Part shown: in pieces, positions 1-7,699 of the stretch | How the letters are laid out: the number at the start of each line of letters is the position of its first letter | Numbering within the stretch: the stretch's first letter is position 1 | Assembly (NCBI GenBank): GCA_934140575.1 | Contig: CAKPBJ010000002.1 | Coordinates: forward strand, 1 to 64,000 | Direction: 5' to 3' | Length of the DNA: 64,000 nt | Source: an uncultured Bacilli bacterium | GTDB taxonomy: Bacteria > Bacillota_I > Bacilli_A > RF39 > UBA660 | The notes under the pieces: model-generated | Database searches by the model: none | What the model was told of the DNA's origin: nothing | The model's input: the letters and a program-made list of their open reading frames with translations, nothing else | Translations under genes and position numbers: made by a program

Positions 1-35
1 TTTAACAATTCCTTATTTTATAAGGGTTTGCGAGG

Positions 36-602
36 TTATTTACCACAACAGTTTTTGTACTTTTTGCCACTTCCACATGGGCAAAAATCATGTCCACGAT
101 ATTTATTCAAAGCCATATATTTCAAAAGTTTAACAGCATCTTCTATATTATCTAATTTAAAAAAATCTTTATAAAATTCCAAAATTCCCTTTGCACCATG
201 AGATCTATCGCCAAAAGGAACCTCAGAATATTTTTTATAGTATGTATAGGAATACAAATAAGGTAGTAAAAAACAATCTATAAAATGATATATAGTACAT
301 TTTTTTTCTAATTTTAGCTTTAAAATTATTTCGGCATTACAAGCCAAACATAATACGTTGTTTTCATCCTTATGAAATTTATCATCAATCTTATTCTCTA
401 TATCAACCACAGTTGGTAATACCTCAGGAAAATTGTGTGAAACAGTCATAGAAATATATAATTTATTTTTTAAACAAATATTATTATATGTATGATTTAA
501 ACGTAAATTACCATAAAATCTATATCCATTATTTATTTTAAAACCAACAAGTCCATAACATCGACTTATTTTTAAAAAATCATGTGAATCTAACTTATAC
601 AT
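36..602 (-). CDS. CBASS E2-like (ubiquitin-conjugating fold) protein with C-terminal SEC-C zinc motif
   Basis: 188 aa, last gene of a three-gene CBASS operon, overlapping the CD-NTase gene by 8 bp. The middle reads like a bacterial E2 domain: a proline-containing beta segment (FPEVLPTVVD, residues 58-67), then H77 and a Cys in the NNVLCLAC motif (C85 or C88 as candidate catalytic Cys), then the HGAKG...FY segment (135-144) seen in prokaryotic E2 proteins. The last 15 residues are a SEC-C motif (CPCGSGKKYKNCC, C174/C176/C185/C186) that should bind zinc. In known type II CBASS the Cap2 E1-E2 enzyme primes the cyclase by conjugating its C-terminus; 'short' systems carry only an E2. No E1 or JAB peptidase gene is present, so this is inferred to be a short system. 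Family assignment is by motif only. Confidence 0.72.
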   Translation of the reverse strand: MYKLDSHDFLKISRCYGLVGFKINNGYRFYGNLRLNHTYNNICLKNKLYISMTVSHNFPEVLPTVVDIENKIDDKFHKDENNVLCLACNAEIILKLKLEKKCTIYHFIDCFLLPYLYSYTYYKKYSEVPFGDRSHGAKGILEFYKDFFKLDNIEDAVKLLKYMALNKYRGHDFCPCGSGKKYKNCCGK

Positions 603-1779
603 TATTTTTCCATGGTTTAGGTGTATTTAACAAATCAACTGTTTTAGTATCTATATTGTCAAAAACATTTGTATCAGATAAAGAACAATTTCTTACAAAG
701 TCATCAAAACCACCCTTCTCAAATTTCATAAATGCGTTTTCTTTTGATATAACTTTAAAGTCACTTAAAACCCAAGTAATCCAATCATAAAAAGCTTGTT
801 TTTTATGATTATCATTCACATTCCATCTTTCCGCAAGATTTTCTTCAACAGTTGGATTCAATATTACAAAGTTTCCATCAACCATATCAATAAACAATCC
901 AGTTACATTCTCATTAGTTCGATCTATTAAATCTAAATTAGTATAAATAGTATTTGCAAACTGTTCTATAAGCTCTAATAAAGATAAATCAGAACCATAT
1001 TTATCAAAAACCATAGTAGCAAGCACAGTAATAATTATTGAACTTGGTTTGTCATCACTGTATTTATGTTTTTCAAATCTAATATCTCTATGTCTCTTTA
1101 AAATTTGTACCAATCGTTGTAATTTAGTAATTATCAATTGTTTGGGGATATCATCAACAGATGCATAAAAAGAATTATTCTCAAACAAATAATTTGCTTG
1201 CATTTTAGCAACATTATTATAAGATTCATTATTGATTTTATCAAACCATTTTTTAAATCCTAAAGGATTCCCATTATCCCATACATATTCATTAGAATTG
1301 TGTTTCTTTTTTGTTGTGGTTGAAATGGCCAGCTCATAACAACTATCAGTTTTTGGAATGCTTGGCTGAATATCAATATGAAAAGATAAGTTACTATCTT
1401 CAGCATAGTTAATGGTCCAAGTTCTTCTTCCCTCATCGGCAGACATCATTTTTCCATATACTCCATCTTCTTGGAGTATATTACCTATCATTTTTTTTAA
1501 ATCTTTAGGATTTATTTCATCTTTTGACAAATCACACTCGCACACTAAATCCACATCATATTCTTTATCTCTTCCATATGGTCTAACAACTGTTCCAATC
1601 ATAAACGACCCCTGAGCATAAACATGACTGTCAATGTCATACTCATCTTTTAATTTATTTTCCAGCATATTACCAACAGCCATATACCTATCAACTGCTT
1701 TTCTATAATCAGTAGGTGAAATATCTAATTTTTTAAACTCGTCTTCTATCCAATTATCAATCTCTTTATATTCTATCAT
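595..1779 (-). CDS. CBASS CD-NTase (cyclic oligonucleotide synthase, SMODS nucleotidyltransferase)
   Basis: 394 aa. The N-terminal nucleotidyltransferase core has the GS motif (QGSF, G57-S58), the metal-binding pair in EYDVDLVCE (D75, D77) and the third acid in SFHIDIQPS (D136), the layout of CD-NTase enzymes. A helical second half follows. The family makes cyclic di- or trinucleotides when phage infection is sensed. The start overlaps the stop of the upstream NUDIX-effector gene as ATGA, so the two are translationally coupled; the E2-like gene overlaps its 3' end. The C-terminus (...TPKPWKNNV) is free for conjugation by the E2-like neighbour, as in type II systems. The nucleotide product cannot be told from the sequence. 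Confidence 0.88.
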   Translation of the reverse strand: MIEYKEIDNWIEDEFKKLDISPTDYRKAVDRYMAVGNMLENKLKDEYDIDSHVYAQGSFMIGTVVRPYGRDKEYDVDLVCECDLSKDEINPKDLKKMIGNILQEDGVYGKMMSADEGRRTWTINYAEDSNLSFHIDIQPSIPKTDSCYELAISTTTKKKHNSNEYVWDNGNPLGFKKWFDKINNESYNNVAKMQANYLFENNSFYASVDDIPKQLIITKLQRLVQILKRHRDIRFEKHKYSDDKPSSIIITVLATMVFDKYGSDLSLLELIEQFANTIYTNLDLIDRTNENVTGLFIDMVDGNFVILNPTVEENLAERWNVNDNHKKQAFYDWITWVLSDFKVISKENAFMKFEKGGFDDFVRNCSLSDTNVFDNIDTKTVDLLNTPKPWKNNV

Positions 1780-2618
1780 TTAAACTCTCCATTCAATATT
1801 TTAAAAGTATGGTTACTAATATCATTATCAAAACTTTTCTTTTTTCTTTTGTTAGTATGACAAGCGTTTATTTCATCTGAATTAACAAAAGCATAATCTA
1901 ATTTACTGTTATCTACTTCATTATCATATTTCTCCTTCAATTTTTTAAACTCATCTTTTTGTGTTTCATTCATCTCTAACTCATAAATGTCCGCAAGCAA
2001 AAATTCATTTCCATAATAATTAGAATTAAAAATTTTTGTTTTATGTGTTCCCAAATATGAATAACTTAAATTTTCAAAATTATTCTTATTTAATATGCCT
2101 GTTTTTATAAGTTCCTCATTAAATTCACGATAACATGATATTTCTCTATCCTTCCCTTCATGAAACCAATGAATAAACTTAATTAAATTTTTTCCTTTAA
2201 CTTTTCCCCTTAAATCTTTTTCGTTGCCTTTTTTCATTTCATCATCTTCTTGAAAAATATCTTTCAAAATAGATTTTGAACCATCATATTTTTGATAAAC
2301 ACCACCAACAGGTTGAAATTTATTAACTTTATTTCCTCTAATCAAAAAATATGTTCCTTCAACTTGTATTCGAAATAAATAAGCAAATGAAATTCTTATA
2401 TCCTTATCCCAACATAATAGGACTTTAATAGTGAAGAATAAAGGCCACTCTTTTAGAAAATTTACTAAATCTTCAATTGATGTTCCTAATAAAATACATG
2501 CAATTGCATTTATCATTTGCGCTATAGTTAAACAAACCTTATCATTTTGCAATTTAACACTTATAAAGAACAAAATTATACTTATCAAAAAACGTATAAT
2601 ACTTTTTATTATTTTCAT
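1776..2618 (-). CDS. CBASS effector: two-TM protein with SMODS-associated NUDIX domain (Cap16-like)
   Basis: 280 aa. Two hydrophobic segments at the N-terminus (about residues 6-22 and 30-47) are followed by a soluble domain with a Nudix-type core: VEGTYFLIRGN (86-96), FQPVGGVYQ (101-109) and the REFNEEL helix (164-170) of the Nudix box. This 2TM plus SMODS-associated NUDIX layout matches the Cap16 class of CBASS effectors, which bind the cyclic nucleotide and disrupt the inner membrane. The strict GX5EX7REUXEEXGU box is only partly kept, as expected if the domain is a ligand sensor and not a hydrolase. Start supported by GGGAGGTATCA directly before ATG. First gene of the operon; a perfect 13-bp palindrome (2647-2659) sits just upstream. 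Confidence 0.8.
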   Translation of the reverse strand: MKIIKSIIRFLISIILFFISVKLQNDKVCLTIAQMINAIACILLGTSIEDLVNFLKEWPLFFTIKVLLCWDKDIRISFAYLFRIQVEGTYFLIRGNKVNKFQPVGGVYQKYDGSKSILKDIFQEDDEMKKGNEKDLRGKVKGKNLIKFIHWFHEGKDREISCYREFNEELIKTGILNKNNFENLSYSYLGTHKTKIFNSNYYGNEFLLADIYELEMNETQKDEFKKLKEKYDNEVDNSKLDYAFVNSDEINACHTNKRKKKSFDNDISNHTFKILNGEFK

Positions 2619-2633
2619 TGATACCTCCCAAAA

Positions 2634-3008
2634 CTATCCTACTTTTCTAATATTATTAGTATAAACTACCTTATCTGCTTTCTTTACACCAGTCTTCTTA
2701 CTTACTAGAACATTAGAAATAATTGTGTTTTATTCATTCTTAGTTATTTTATATATTATCTCTTTCTTACCATTTTTCCCTTTTTTATAAATTTTACCAT
2801 TTTTAAATAAACTAAACTTATAAACAGTTTTATATTTAATTTTTTTAATTACTTTATTTGTAGTAGTACATAAACATTCTACATTACTTATATTTGCTTT
2901 TTCATTATAGTTTTCTGCATTTTTTTTACATACATTCTAAAACTTTAGCAATACAACTTCCGTCATCAACGTTAGCATTACTATTATAATTTAAATTTTT
3001 TCTAAATT
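2634..3008 (-). pseudogene. Decayed fragment of a surface protein (Cys-containing DDGSC repeats plus G5 domain)
   Basis: No open frame, but the minus strand reads through as pieces of a secreted protein. The first piece reads NLNYNSNANVDDGSCIAKV and, after a frameshift near 2940, KNAENYNEKANISNVEC. These are two copies of the extracellular AxNYNxxAxxDDGSC repeat. A G5-like domain follows (KTVYKFSLFKNGKIYKKG, GKNGKKEIIYKITKNE, a TAA stop near 2730, then NTIISNVLVSKKTGVKKADK and VVYTNN) and ends in TAG at 2633-2635. It is squeezed between the CBASS operon and the next gene, whose stop codon lies inside its start. Probably the remains of a cell-surface gene interrupted when the defence genes arrived. 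Confidence 0.55.
2647..2659. promoter_or_regulatory. 13-bp perfect palindrome upstream of the CBASS operon
   Basis: CTAATATTATTAG is fully self-complementary apart from its centre base and lies about 30 bp before the start codon of the Cap16-like gene. On the minus strand TATACT just upstream could serve as a -10. It may be an operator, but in DNA this AT-rich a palindrome can arise by chance. Confidence 0.25.
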
Positions 3009-3679
3009 GCAATTAACTTCCATAAAATTTTATATTTAAATAATATTATCATTATTATCAATAAAATTATTGTCATAATTAATTTTCCTAAATTTTCTAT
3101 AAAACTATAATAAATTATCAAAATTCTTGATAATAATATTTTTTTGTTATCTAAATCCTTAATTCTTATTTTTAATAAATCAATAATATCAACCTTTTCA
3201 CCAGTAAAATCATATTTCATTTTTTTTATTACTCTCGAAGAAATTATTATTAATTTCATAGTTTCTAGGGTACTATTTTTGTCTTTTTTTATTTTCTTAC
3301 CATTTTTATTATTTTGGTATAAATAATGTTGATATGTTGCAATTGCTCTTATTGTTGCTTTTGAAGAATACAGAATTGCATAATGGTTAATTTGTTTTAT
3401 AATTTCTACATCATCTATTTTTTTCTCCAGTTTATTATTTTTCTTGTAAATTTCTGTGCATTTATCAAAATCATATAGCAATAAACTACTCCAAAACTTT
3501 AAAATTCTCTCTTGTACATTTATTCCTTCTCTTTTAAAATAATCGGACGTTATACTTTTATTATTATTTTTTGCTGTTAAAAAAGATGTAATAAAAGAGA
3601 CAAAAATTGTACATGCAAAACCAATAATAGTTGATAAATTTTTACCCGATAATGTTATTTTTAAAATTTCAATCATCAT
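3002..3679 (-). CDS. Uncharacterised membrane protein next to CBASS operon
   Basis: 225 aa, not recognised. There is a hydrophobic segment near the N-terminus (about residues 12-35), then a long Lys/Asn-rich, probably helical cytosolic part (40-185), and a very hydrophobic C-terminal helix (about 195-223). The start follows GGAGGTGT. This two-anchor layout with an internal helical bundle is common among small defence-associated membrane proteins, but no known domain is visible and the call is only positional. It is transcribed in the same direction as CBASS but is separated from it by a 380-bp decayed gene, so co-transcription is uncertain. A 10-bp perfect inverted repeat lies in its probable promoter. 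Confidence 0.6.
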   Translation of the reverse strand: MMIEILKITLSGKNLSTIIGFACTIFVSFITSFLTAKNNNKSITSDYFKREGINVQERILKFWSSLLLYDFDKCTEIYKKNNKLEKKIDDVEIIKQINHYAILYSSKATIRAIATYQHYLYQNNKNGKKIKKDKNSTLETMKLIIISSRVIKKMKYDFTGEKVDIIDLLKIRIKDLDNKKILLSRILIIYYSFIENLGKLIMTIILLIIMIILFKYKILWKLIAI

Positions 3680-3703
3680 ACACCTCCAATTAAGACTAAA
3701 TTA

Positions 3704-3741
3704 ATCATAAGAAATTTACTGATATTTTTCTAGTAAATTTC
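3704..3741 (-). promoter_or_regulatory. Putative promoter with 10-bp perfect inverted repeat
   Basis: GAAATTTACT (3711-3720) and AGTAAATTTC (3732-3741) are exact inverted copies separated by 11 bp. On the minus strand they overlap a possible -35 (TAGAAA) and sit beside a possible -10 (TATGAT, 3704-3709), upstream of the membrane gene that starts at 3679. The position fits an operator. Confidence 0.35.
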
Positions 3742-3779
3742 CAGTAAAATTCATATTATTTAATAATTATTATAAAAAT

Positions 3780-4044
3780 AATTTTTTATTTTAAAATTTC
3801 AATCAAGATTTTGGAAACTTCCACATTGGAATTTGTGGTTATACAAATTCAGAGGTGTTTAGGCATGTAATATATACTCATATAACAATAATGGCACCTC
3901 TATTACTCCCTACTCACACACCTTTAACTCACATCATGTCATCATTACAACAAAAAAATTTTCTTTTCCAATCAATAAATTATTCAAATCATCAATTAAC
4001 TTTTTTTGATTTTCAATATTTTTTTAATAATTTCAATAATCCTA
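3780..4044. other. Non-coding stretch with nested hairpins
   Basis: No convincing gene. GAATTTGT/ACAAATTC form an exact 8-bp hairpin (3829-3850), followed immediately by AGAGGTG (3851-3857) paired with CACCTCT (3895-3901). The rest is low-complexity AT-rich DNA. It may be the end of a lost mobile element or an RNA structure; I cannot say which. Confidence 0.3.
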
Positions 4045-4378
4045 TTATTTTCTATCTAATTCAGAAATAATAATTAATTCTTCTAAATCATAATTATCTA
4101 ATAGTTTCTTAATAAACATACTGCTATAAGAATTATTTAATATTGAGTATATTTCTTCTTTAATATACTCACATAGTTGAATTAACATTTCTAAAGATAA
4201 ATTTAATACTGAATTTAACTTTTTTAAAGATAATACATTAGGTTTCTTTCTTTCACCTTTTTTCAATTTTAGCAATTGGATTATTATCTGTATCAGTTAT
4301 TCTCAACAATTCTCATTGTGACATATTAATTTTCTCTCTAGTTTCTTTTACTGCACTAGCTAAACTATTATCATTCAT
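4045..4378 (-). pseudogene. XRE-family helix-turn-helix regulator, broken by an in-frame stop
   Basis: Reading the minus strand from ATG at 4376-4378, after a good AGAGGTG ribosome site, gives MNDNSLASAVKETREKINMSQ, a TGA stop, then ELLRITDTDNNPIAKIEKGE followed by RKKPNVLSLKKLNSVLNLSL. This is the canonical Cro/CI-type HTH (RxxxxxSQxEL, xIxKIExGxRxPxxxxLxxLxxxLxL). The reading frame is otherwise intact to 4045, including a C-terminal helical tail of about 45 residues. The single TGA sits right after the SQ of the recognition region. Intact genes in this window stop at TGA, so this is a nonsense-mutated pseudogene and not a Trp codon. A shorter protein could start downstream but would lack half of the DNA-binding domain. 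Confidence 0.6.
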
Positions 4379-4549
4379 TAAATTACACCTCTTCATAACT
4401 TCACAATATCATTTTACCATAAAACAGATTATTCAACAATAAATAACATTAAGTAATACCATTGCATTGTAAGCATACCACACAACATAATTTCTATATT
4501 TAGTTGTAATTATTACAAAGATGTATTTATATCCAAAGTCTAAGTAAAA

Positions 4550-4789
4550 GGAAAATTTGATTATATAGATGATAGAGAAACTTTAAAACTTATTTCAAAA
4601 CAATGATACCATCTAAATAATTTAATACCACATGCTAAAATATATAAAAAAATGAATGCTGTTTAACTTAGAAGAGAAATAAAAAAAATTCTGATAAATA
4701 AAGATTATATTCTTCCAGATAATAGATTATCAATAATTGAAGTTATTAATAAAATAAAAATTGATAATAATTATTTAAAAAAAATATAA
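4550..4789 (+). pseudogene. Unidentified decayed reading frame
   Basis: On the plus strand a protein-like frame reads GKFDYIDDRETLKLISKQ, TGA, YHLNNLIPHAKIYKKMNAV, TAA, then LRREIKKILINKDYILPDNR and on to TAA at 4787-4789. Two internal stops interrupt otherwise protein-like composition (charged helix patterns). I do not recognise the family. It lies just before the ISL3-type transposase tail and could be a cargo gene or an unrelated relic. Confidence 0.3.
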
Positions 4790-4865
4790 CGGTAAATTAA
4801 TATTTATTAATATAAACTCATAAATAATTTAAATAATATTATCAAGAAAGAATAACTATTTTATA

Positions 4866-5003
4866 AAAAATACATTTACAACTAATTATCATAATGGTTA
4901 CATAGAAGGAAATAACAACTTAATTAAAATAATAAAAAGAATTGCTTTTGGATTTAGATCATTAAGAAGATTTAAAGTTAGAATAATAATATGTAAAGGA
5001 TAA
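4866..5003 (+). mobile_element. ISL3-family transposase remnant (C-terminal 45 residues)
   Basis: The plus-strand frame reads KNTFTTNYHNGYIEGNNNLI followed by KIIKRIAFGFRSLRRFKVRI and ends IICKG plus TAA. The NGxxEGxNNxIKxxKRxxFGxRxxxxFxxRI signature is the typical C-terminal end of ISL3-type DDE transposases. The rest of the transposase and any terminal inverted repeats are not recognisable, so the element is dead. It marks the boundary between the defence island and the capsule operon. Confidence 0.6.
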
Positions 5004-5011
5004 ATTAAAAT

Positions 5012-5040
5012 AAAAAAAAGCCAATGCGTAACTGCATTGA
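5012..5040 (-). terminator. Intrinsic terminator of the capsule operon
   Basis: On the minus strand CAATGC, loop AGTTAC, GCATTG and then GC followed by eight T. It lies 65 bp after the last capsule gene, which ends at 5105. Confidence 0.75.
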
Positions 5041-5104
5041 CTACATAAATAATTATCACTTATTTGTATCTACACACACCATTTGACAATTATCCTATTA
5101 ATAA

Positions 5105-6265
5105 TCATTTAATAATCTTCTTAACAATTCTCTTAGCTTTTCCAAGTATTCTCTTATATAAAGGTCTATGTGTATATTTATTCATGTACTTAATAATATT
5201 TTCTTCATCAATTTGTTTAGAAACTATTTTCTCAAAGAATTCATCTCTTTTTTTATGTTGATTAACATTGCAATGATGATTAAAAGAAAATGCTTTTTCA
5301 ATATCAGTTTCTTTAAAAAATAATTCACTCTTAATTTCATTAAAAATTTTAAAACCTTTTTTTGTATTAACTACAAATAATGATAATCCAGAATCATCAT
5401 CTTTAATTGATGAATCTATTTTATCAATTCCCCATGCATCACCTATAGTAAAATCAGAATGTCTCTCAGTAGTACAAAAACGACAATCATAACAAGAGGG
5501 CCTATTTATTAATTCTTGAATAAACGCCTCATGATAAGAATTTTCTTCAATTATCAAACCATCTTCAAATTCAATTATTGGAATTTGATTCTTCCATCCA
5601 TTTTCTTTTGATCTAAATGAAATGTTTTCTACTTTTTTACCATATTTAGATTCTAAATTTCTCAAATATAAATCAAATACCAATGGAGATGGATTAGCAT
5701 GACATATTATCTCACAAGTATACAACTTAGCATAATCCTTTTTCAAAAAACTTCTCAATCCTTGACACTGACAAGGAGTTCCACTAAATAGAACATATCT
5801 ATCATCTTTTAAAAACTTTTCTACATCTTTATAAGAATCATTCAAATCACTTTTAACATATTTTGAACCGCAAAACTTCTTTGCATCATCTATAGTTTCA
5901 GCATATTCATGTCTTGCAACTAACTTATCATCATAAGTAACACCAAAAATAACACCATTAAGCCCTATTATATATTTTGCAATAGCATAATACATTCCAC
6001 CAGAAGCAGAATCTTTTTTATCAATATCATTTTTTGTATATGAAATATATGCTTTCGATATATTCTCACTATTTTTATAATAAATATTAGGACAGACTTT
6101 TCTACAAATTCCGCAATTAATACATTTTTTCTTATCAATAACCGGATATAGAAAACCTTCATCATCTTTTTTCATTGTAATAGCGTGTTTTGGGCACTTT
6201 AAAGAACAAACTCCGCAACCATTACAATCTTTTTTATTATTAGAATCAAAATAATTATTATTCAT
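5105..6265 (-). CDS. FrhB-like (coenzyme F420 hydrogenase beta-subunit family) 4Fe-4S protein of capsule locus
   Basis: 386 aa. Two 4Fe-4S ferredoxin motifs open the protein (CNGCGVCSLKCP and CINCGICRKVCP), followed by the FrhB_N/FrhB_C signature: CGSKYVKSDL, FSGTPCQCQGL, ICHANPSP, and CYDCRFC...DFTIGDAWG. Such proteins occur in many bacterial polysaccharide clusters without F420 and usually accompany polysaccharide pyruvyl transferases. Their reaction is not established; an electron-transfer or reduction step on a sugar is inferred. It is the last gene of the operon, 6 bp after the flippase gene, with its AGAGGTT ribosome site inside that gene's 3' end. The C-terminal half of the 790-aa fusion in the same operon is a paralogue. 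Confidence 0.8.
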   Translation of the reverse strand: MNNNYFDSNNKKDCNGCGVCSLKCPKHAITMKKDDEGFLYPVIDKKKCINCGICRKVCPNIYYKNSENISKAYISYTKNDIDKKDSASGGMYYAIAKYIIGLNGVIFGVTYDDKLVARHEYAETIDDAKKFCGSKYVKSDLNDSYKDVEKFLKDDRYVLFSGTPCQCQGLRSFLKKDYAKLYTCEIICHANPSPLVFDLYLRNLESKYGKKVENISFRSKENGWKNQIPIIEFEDGLIIEENSYHEAFIQELINRPSCYDCRFCTTERHSDFTIGDAWGIDKIDSSIKDDDSGLSLFVVNTKKGFKIFNEIKSELFFKETDIEKAFSFNHHCNVNQHKKRDEFFEKIVSKQIDEENIIKYMNKYTHRPLYKRILGKAKRIVKKIIK

Positions 6266-6271
6266 AAAAAC

Positions 6272-7684
6272 TTAACCTCTCTTAACCTTTTTCATAACCA
6301 TGTTTAAAATTATATCAAAAGAATTTTTATTAATATAAATTGTAAAAAATACCGCAAATAATACAACAAATATATTTAAATATATATTATTTATGTAGTA
6401 ACTAATAAATACAACAATCAAAGCGATGAGAGATTGAATAATAAATTTTATATTCATTTTCACTTTAAAGTATCGTTTACTTACATCTATAAGTCTATAA
6501 ATACTCATTATAAAGAATGCCACGAAAGTAGAAATAACAGCAGCATATAAGCCTATAAACTTTATTAATACTAAATGAACTATAATATTAATTATAGCTG
6601 ATACTATCGAAGTATTTGCAATAGCTTTTGTATTCTTCTTCGCAATATATATAACACTAACTAATCCAACTACAACATTAAATAATGATCCAATAATTGA
6701 AATAGGTACTAATCCATAACCATCACTAAACTTTTCATTAATCATAATAGGAAAAACAAATGGCATACAGGCAATCATTCCAATCGCTAATGCCGTGAAT
6801 AATCTTAATATAATATTAAACATTTTATTAAAATAATCACTGACATCATCATCTTTTATTGCTATAGAAATTGATTCTGTCCAACTCATATTAAAAATAT
6901 TATAAAAAGTTATAAATACAGTGGAAAACTTTAAAGAAGCTGCCAAAATACCGTTTTGATCAACACCTAAAAATGCACTTGCAATTACTCTATCGGAAGC
7001 ATTAAATATCCACCAAGATATAGCATTAGGTATTAATGGTAATGAATACTTCCATAAAGTATAAATCACTTCTTTTTTAAAAGCTTTTATTTTTAAATAT
7101 TTAGGTATACTTAACGCAAAGATTAAATAAATAGATGCAACAATTTGTCCAAGCATCGTTCCAAGTAACATTCCATTAGCCCCTAATTTTATAACAACCA
7201 AAAACAAAACATTAAAAACAATTGTTGATAAGGCACTTACAAAGCTTGCAAAAGCATACTTCTTATTATCACCAAAACCTCTAGCAATTTGTAATAGCAA
7301 AGATAAGAATATATTTGCTACAACATTGGTTGCTAAGAAAAATTTATAATGATTATTTATAAATGGTGATATCAATGCAAATATTATTAAATATACTATG
7401 CATTGAAATATTACCGTAATAACTGCACTTGAAATTATTCTTGATTCTTTATCTTTTTTTCCTCTTACTTCAATTAATTCCCTAAATACAGCTTGTTCAA
7501 CTTGAAATGTAACTATTGGTAACAAAAGAGAAACTAATGTATTTAATAAATCAACTGTACCATATTCACTAGTAGATAGTATCCCAGTATATAATGGCAA
7601 AAGAAAAAAAGTAATTAATTGAGTGCAAATTTTTCCAATTGTTATTATAATTGTATTTTTTGCTAAATTTTTTTCTCTACTCAT
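6272..7684 (-). CDS. Wzx-type polysaccharide flippase (MOP superfamily)
   Basis: 470 aa, almost entirely hydrophobic, with about 12-14 predicted membrane helices. The N-terminus (KNTIIITIGKICTQLITFFL, LPLYTGILSTSEYGTVDLLN) is typical of the polysaccharide_synt/Wzx branch of MOP exporters, which flip undecaprenyl-linked repeat units across the membrane. It sits between the pyruvyl-transferase gene and the FrhB-like gene of the capsule operon, together with the Wzy polymerase, so export of this polymer is probably Wzx/Wzy-dependent. It ends in KKVKRG just before the next gene. A second, more distant MOP protein (24937-26229) lies outside the operon and is probably unrelated to this polymer. Confidence 0.85.
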   Translation of the reverse strand: MSREKNLAKNTIIITIGKICTQLITFFLLPLYTGILSTSEYGTVDLLNTLVSLLLPIVTFQVEQAVFRELIEVRGKKDKESRIISSAVITVIFQCIVYLIIFALISPFINNHYKFFLATNVVANIFLSLLLQIARGFGDNKKYAFASFVSALSTIVFNVLFLVVIKLGANGMLLGTMLGQIVASIYLIFALSIPKYLKIKAFKKEVIYTLWKYSLPLIPNAISWWIFNASDRVIASAFLGVDQNGILAASLKFSTVFITFYNIFNMSWTESISIAIKDDDVSDYFNKMFNIILRLFTALAIGMIACMPFVFPIMINEKFSDGYGLVPISIIGSLFNVVVGLVSVIYIAKKNTKAIANTSIVSAIINIIVHLVLIKFIGLYAAVISTFVAFFIMSIYRLIDVSKRYFKVKMNIKFIIQSLIALIVVFISYYINNIYLNIFVVLFAVFFTIYINKNSFDIILNMVMKKVKRG

Positions 7685-7699
7685 AATAATAACCTTCTT

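Noticed and set aside
3855..4070. 71-codon open frame on the plus strand
   Set aside because: Low-complexity translation rich in Phe, Asn and Thr without a ribosome site; the minus strand holds the XRE remnant in part of it.
4045..4378. TGA read as Trp (Mycoplasma-type code)
   Set aside because: Several intact genes end in TGA with a well-placed next start codon (for example at 1776, 11010 and 15603) and Trp is encoded by TGG throughout. The TGA in this frame is better read as a nonsense mutation.
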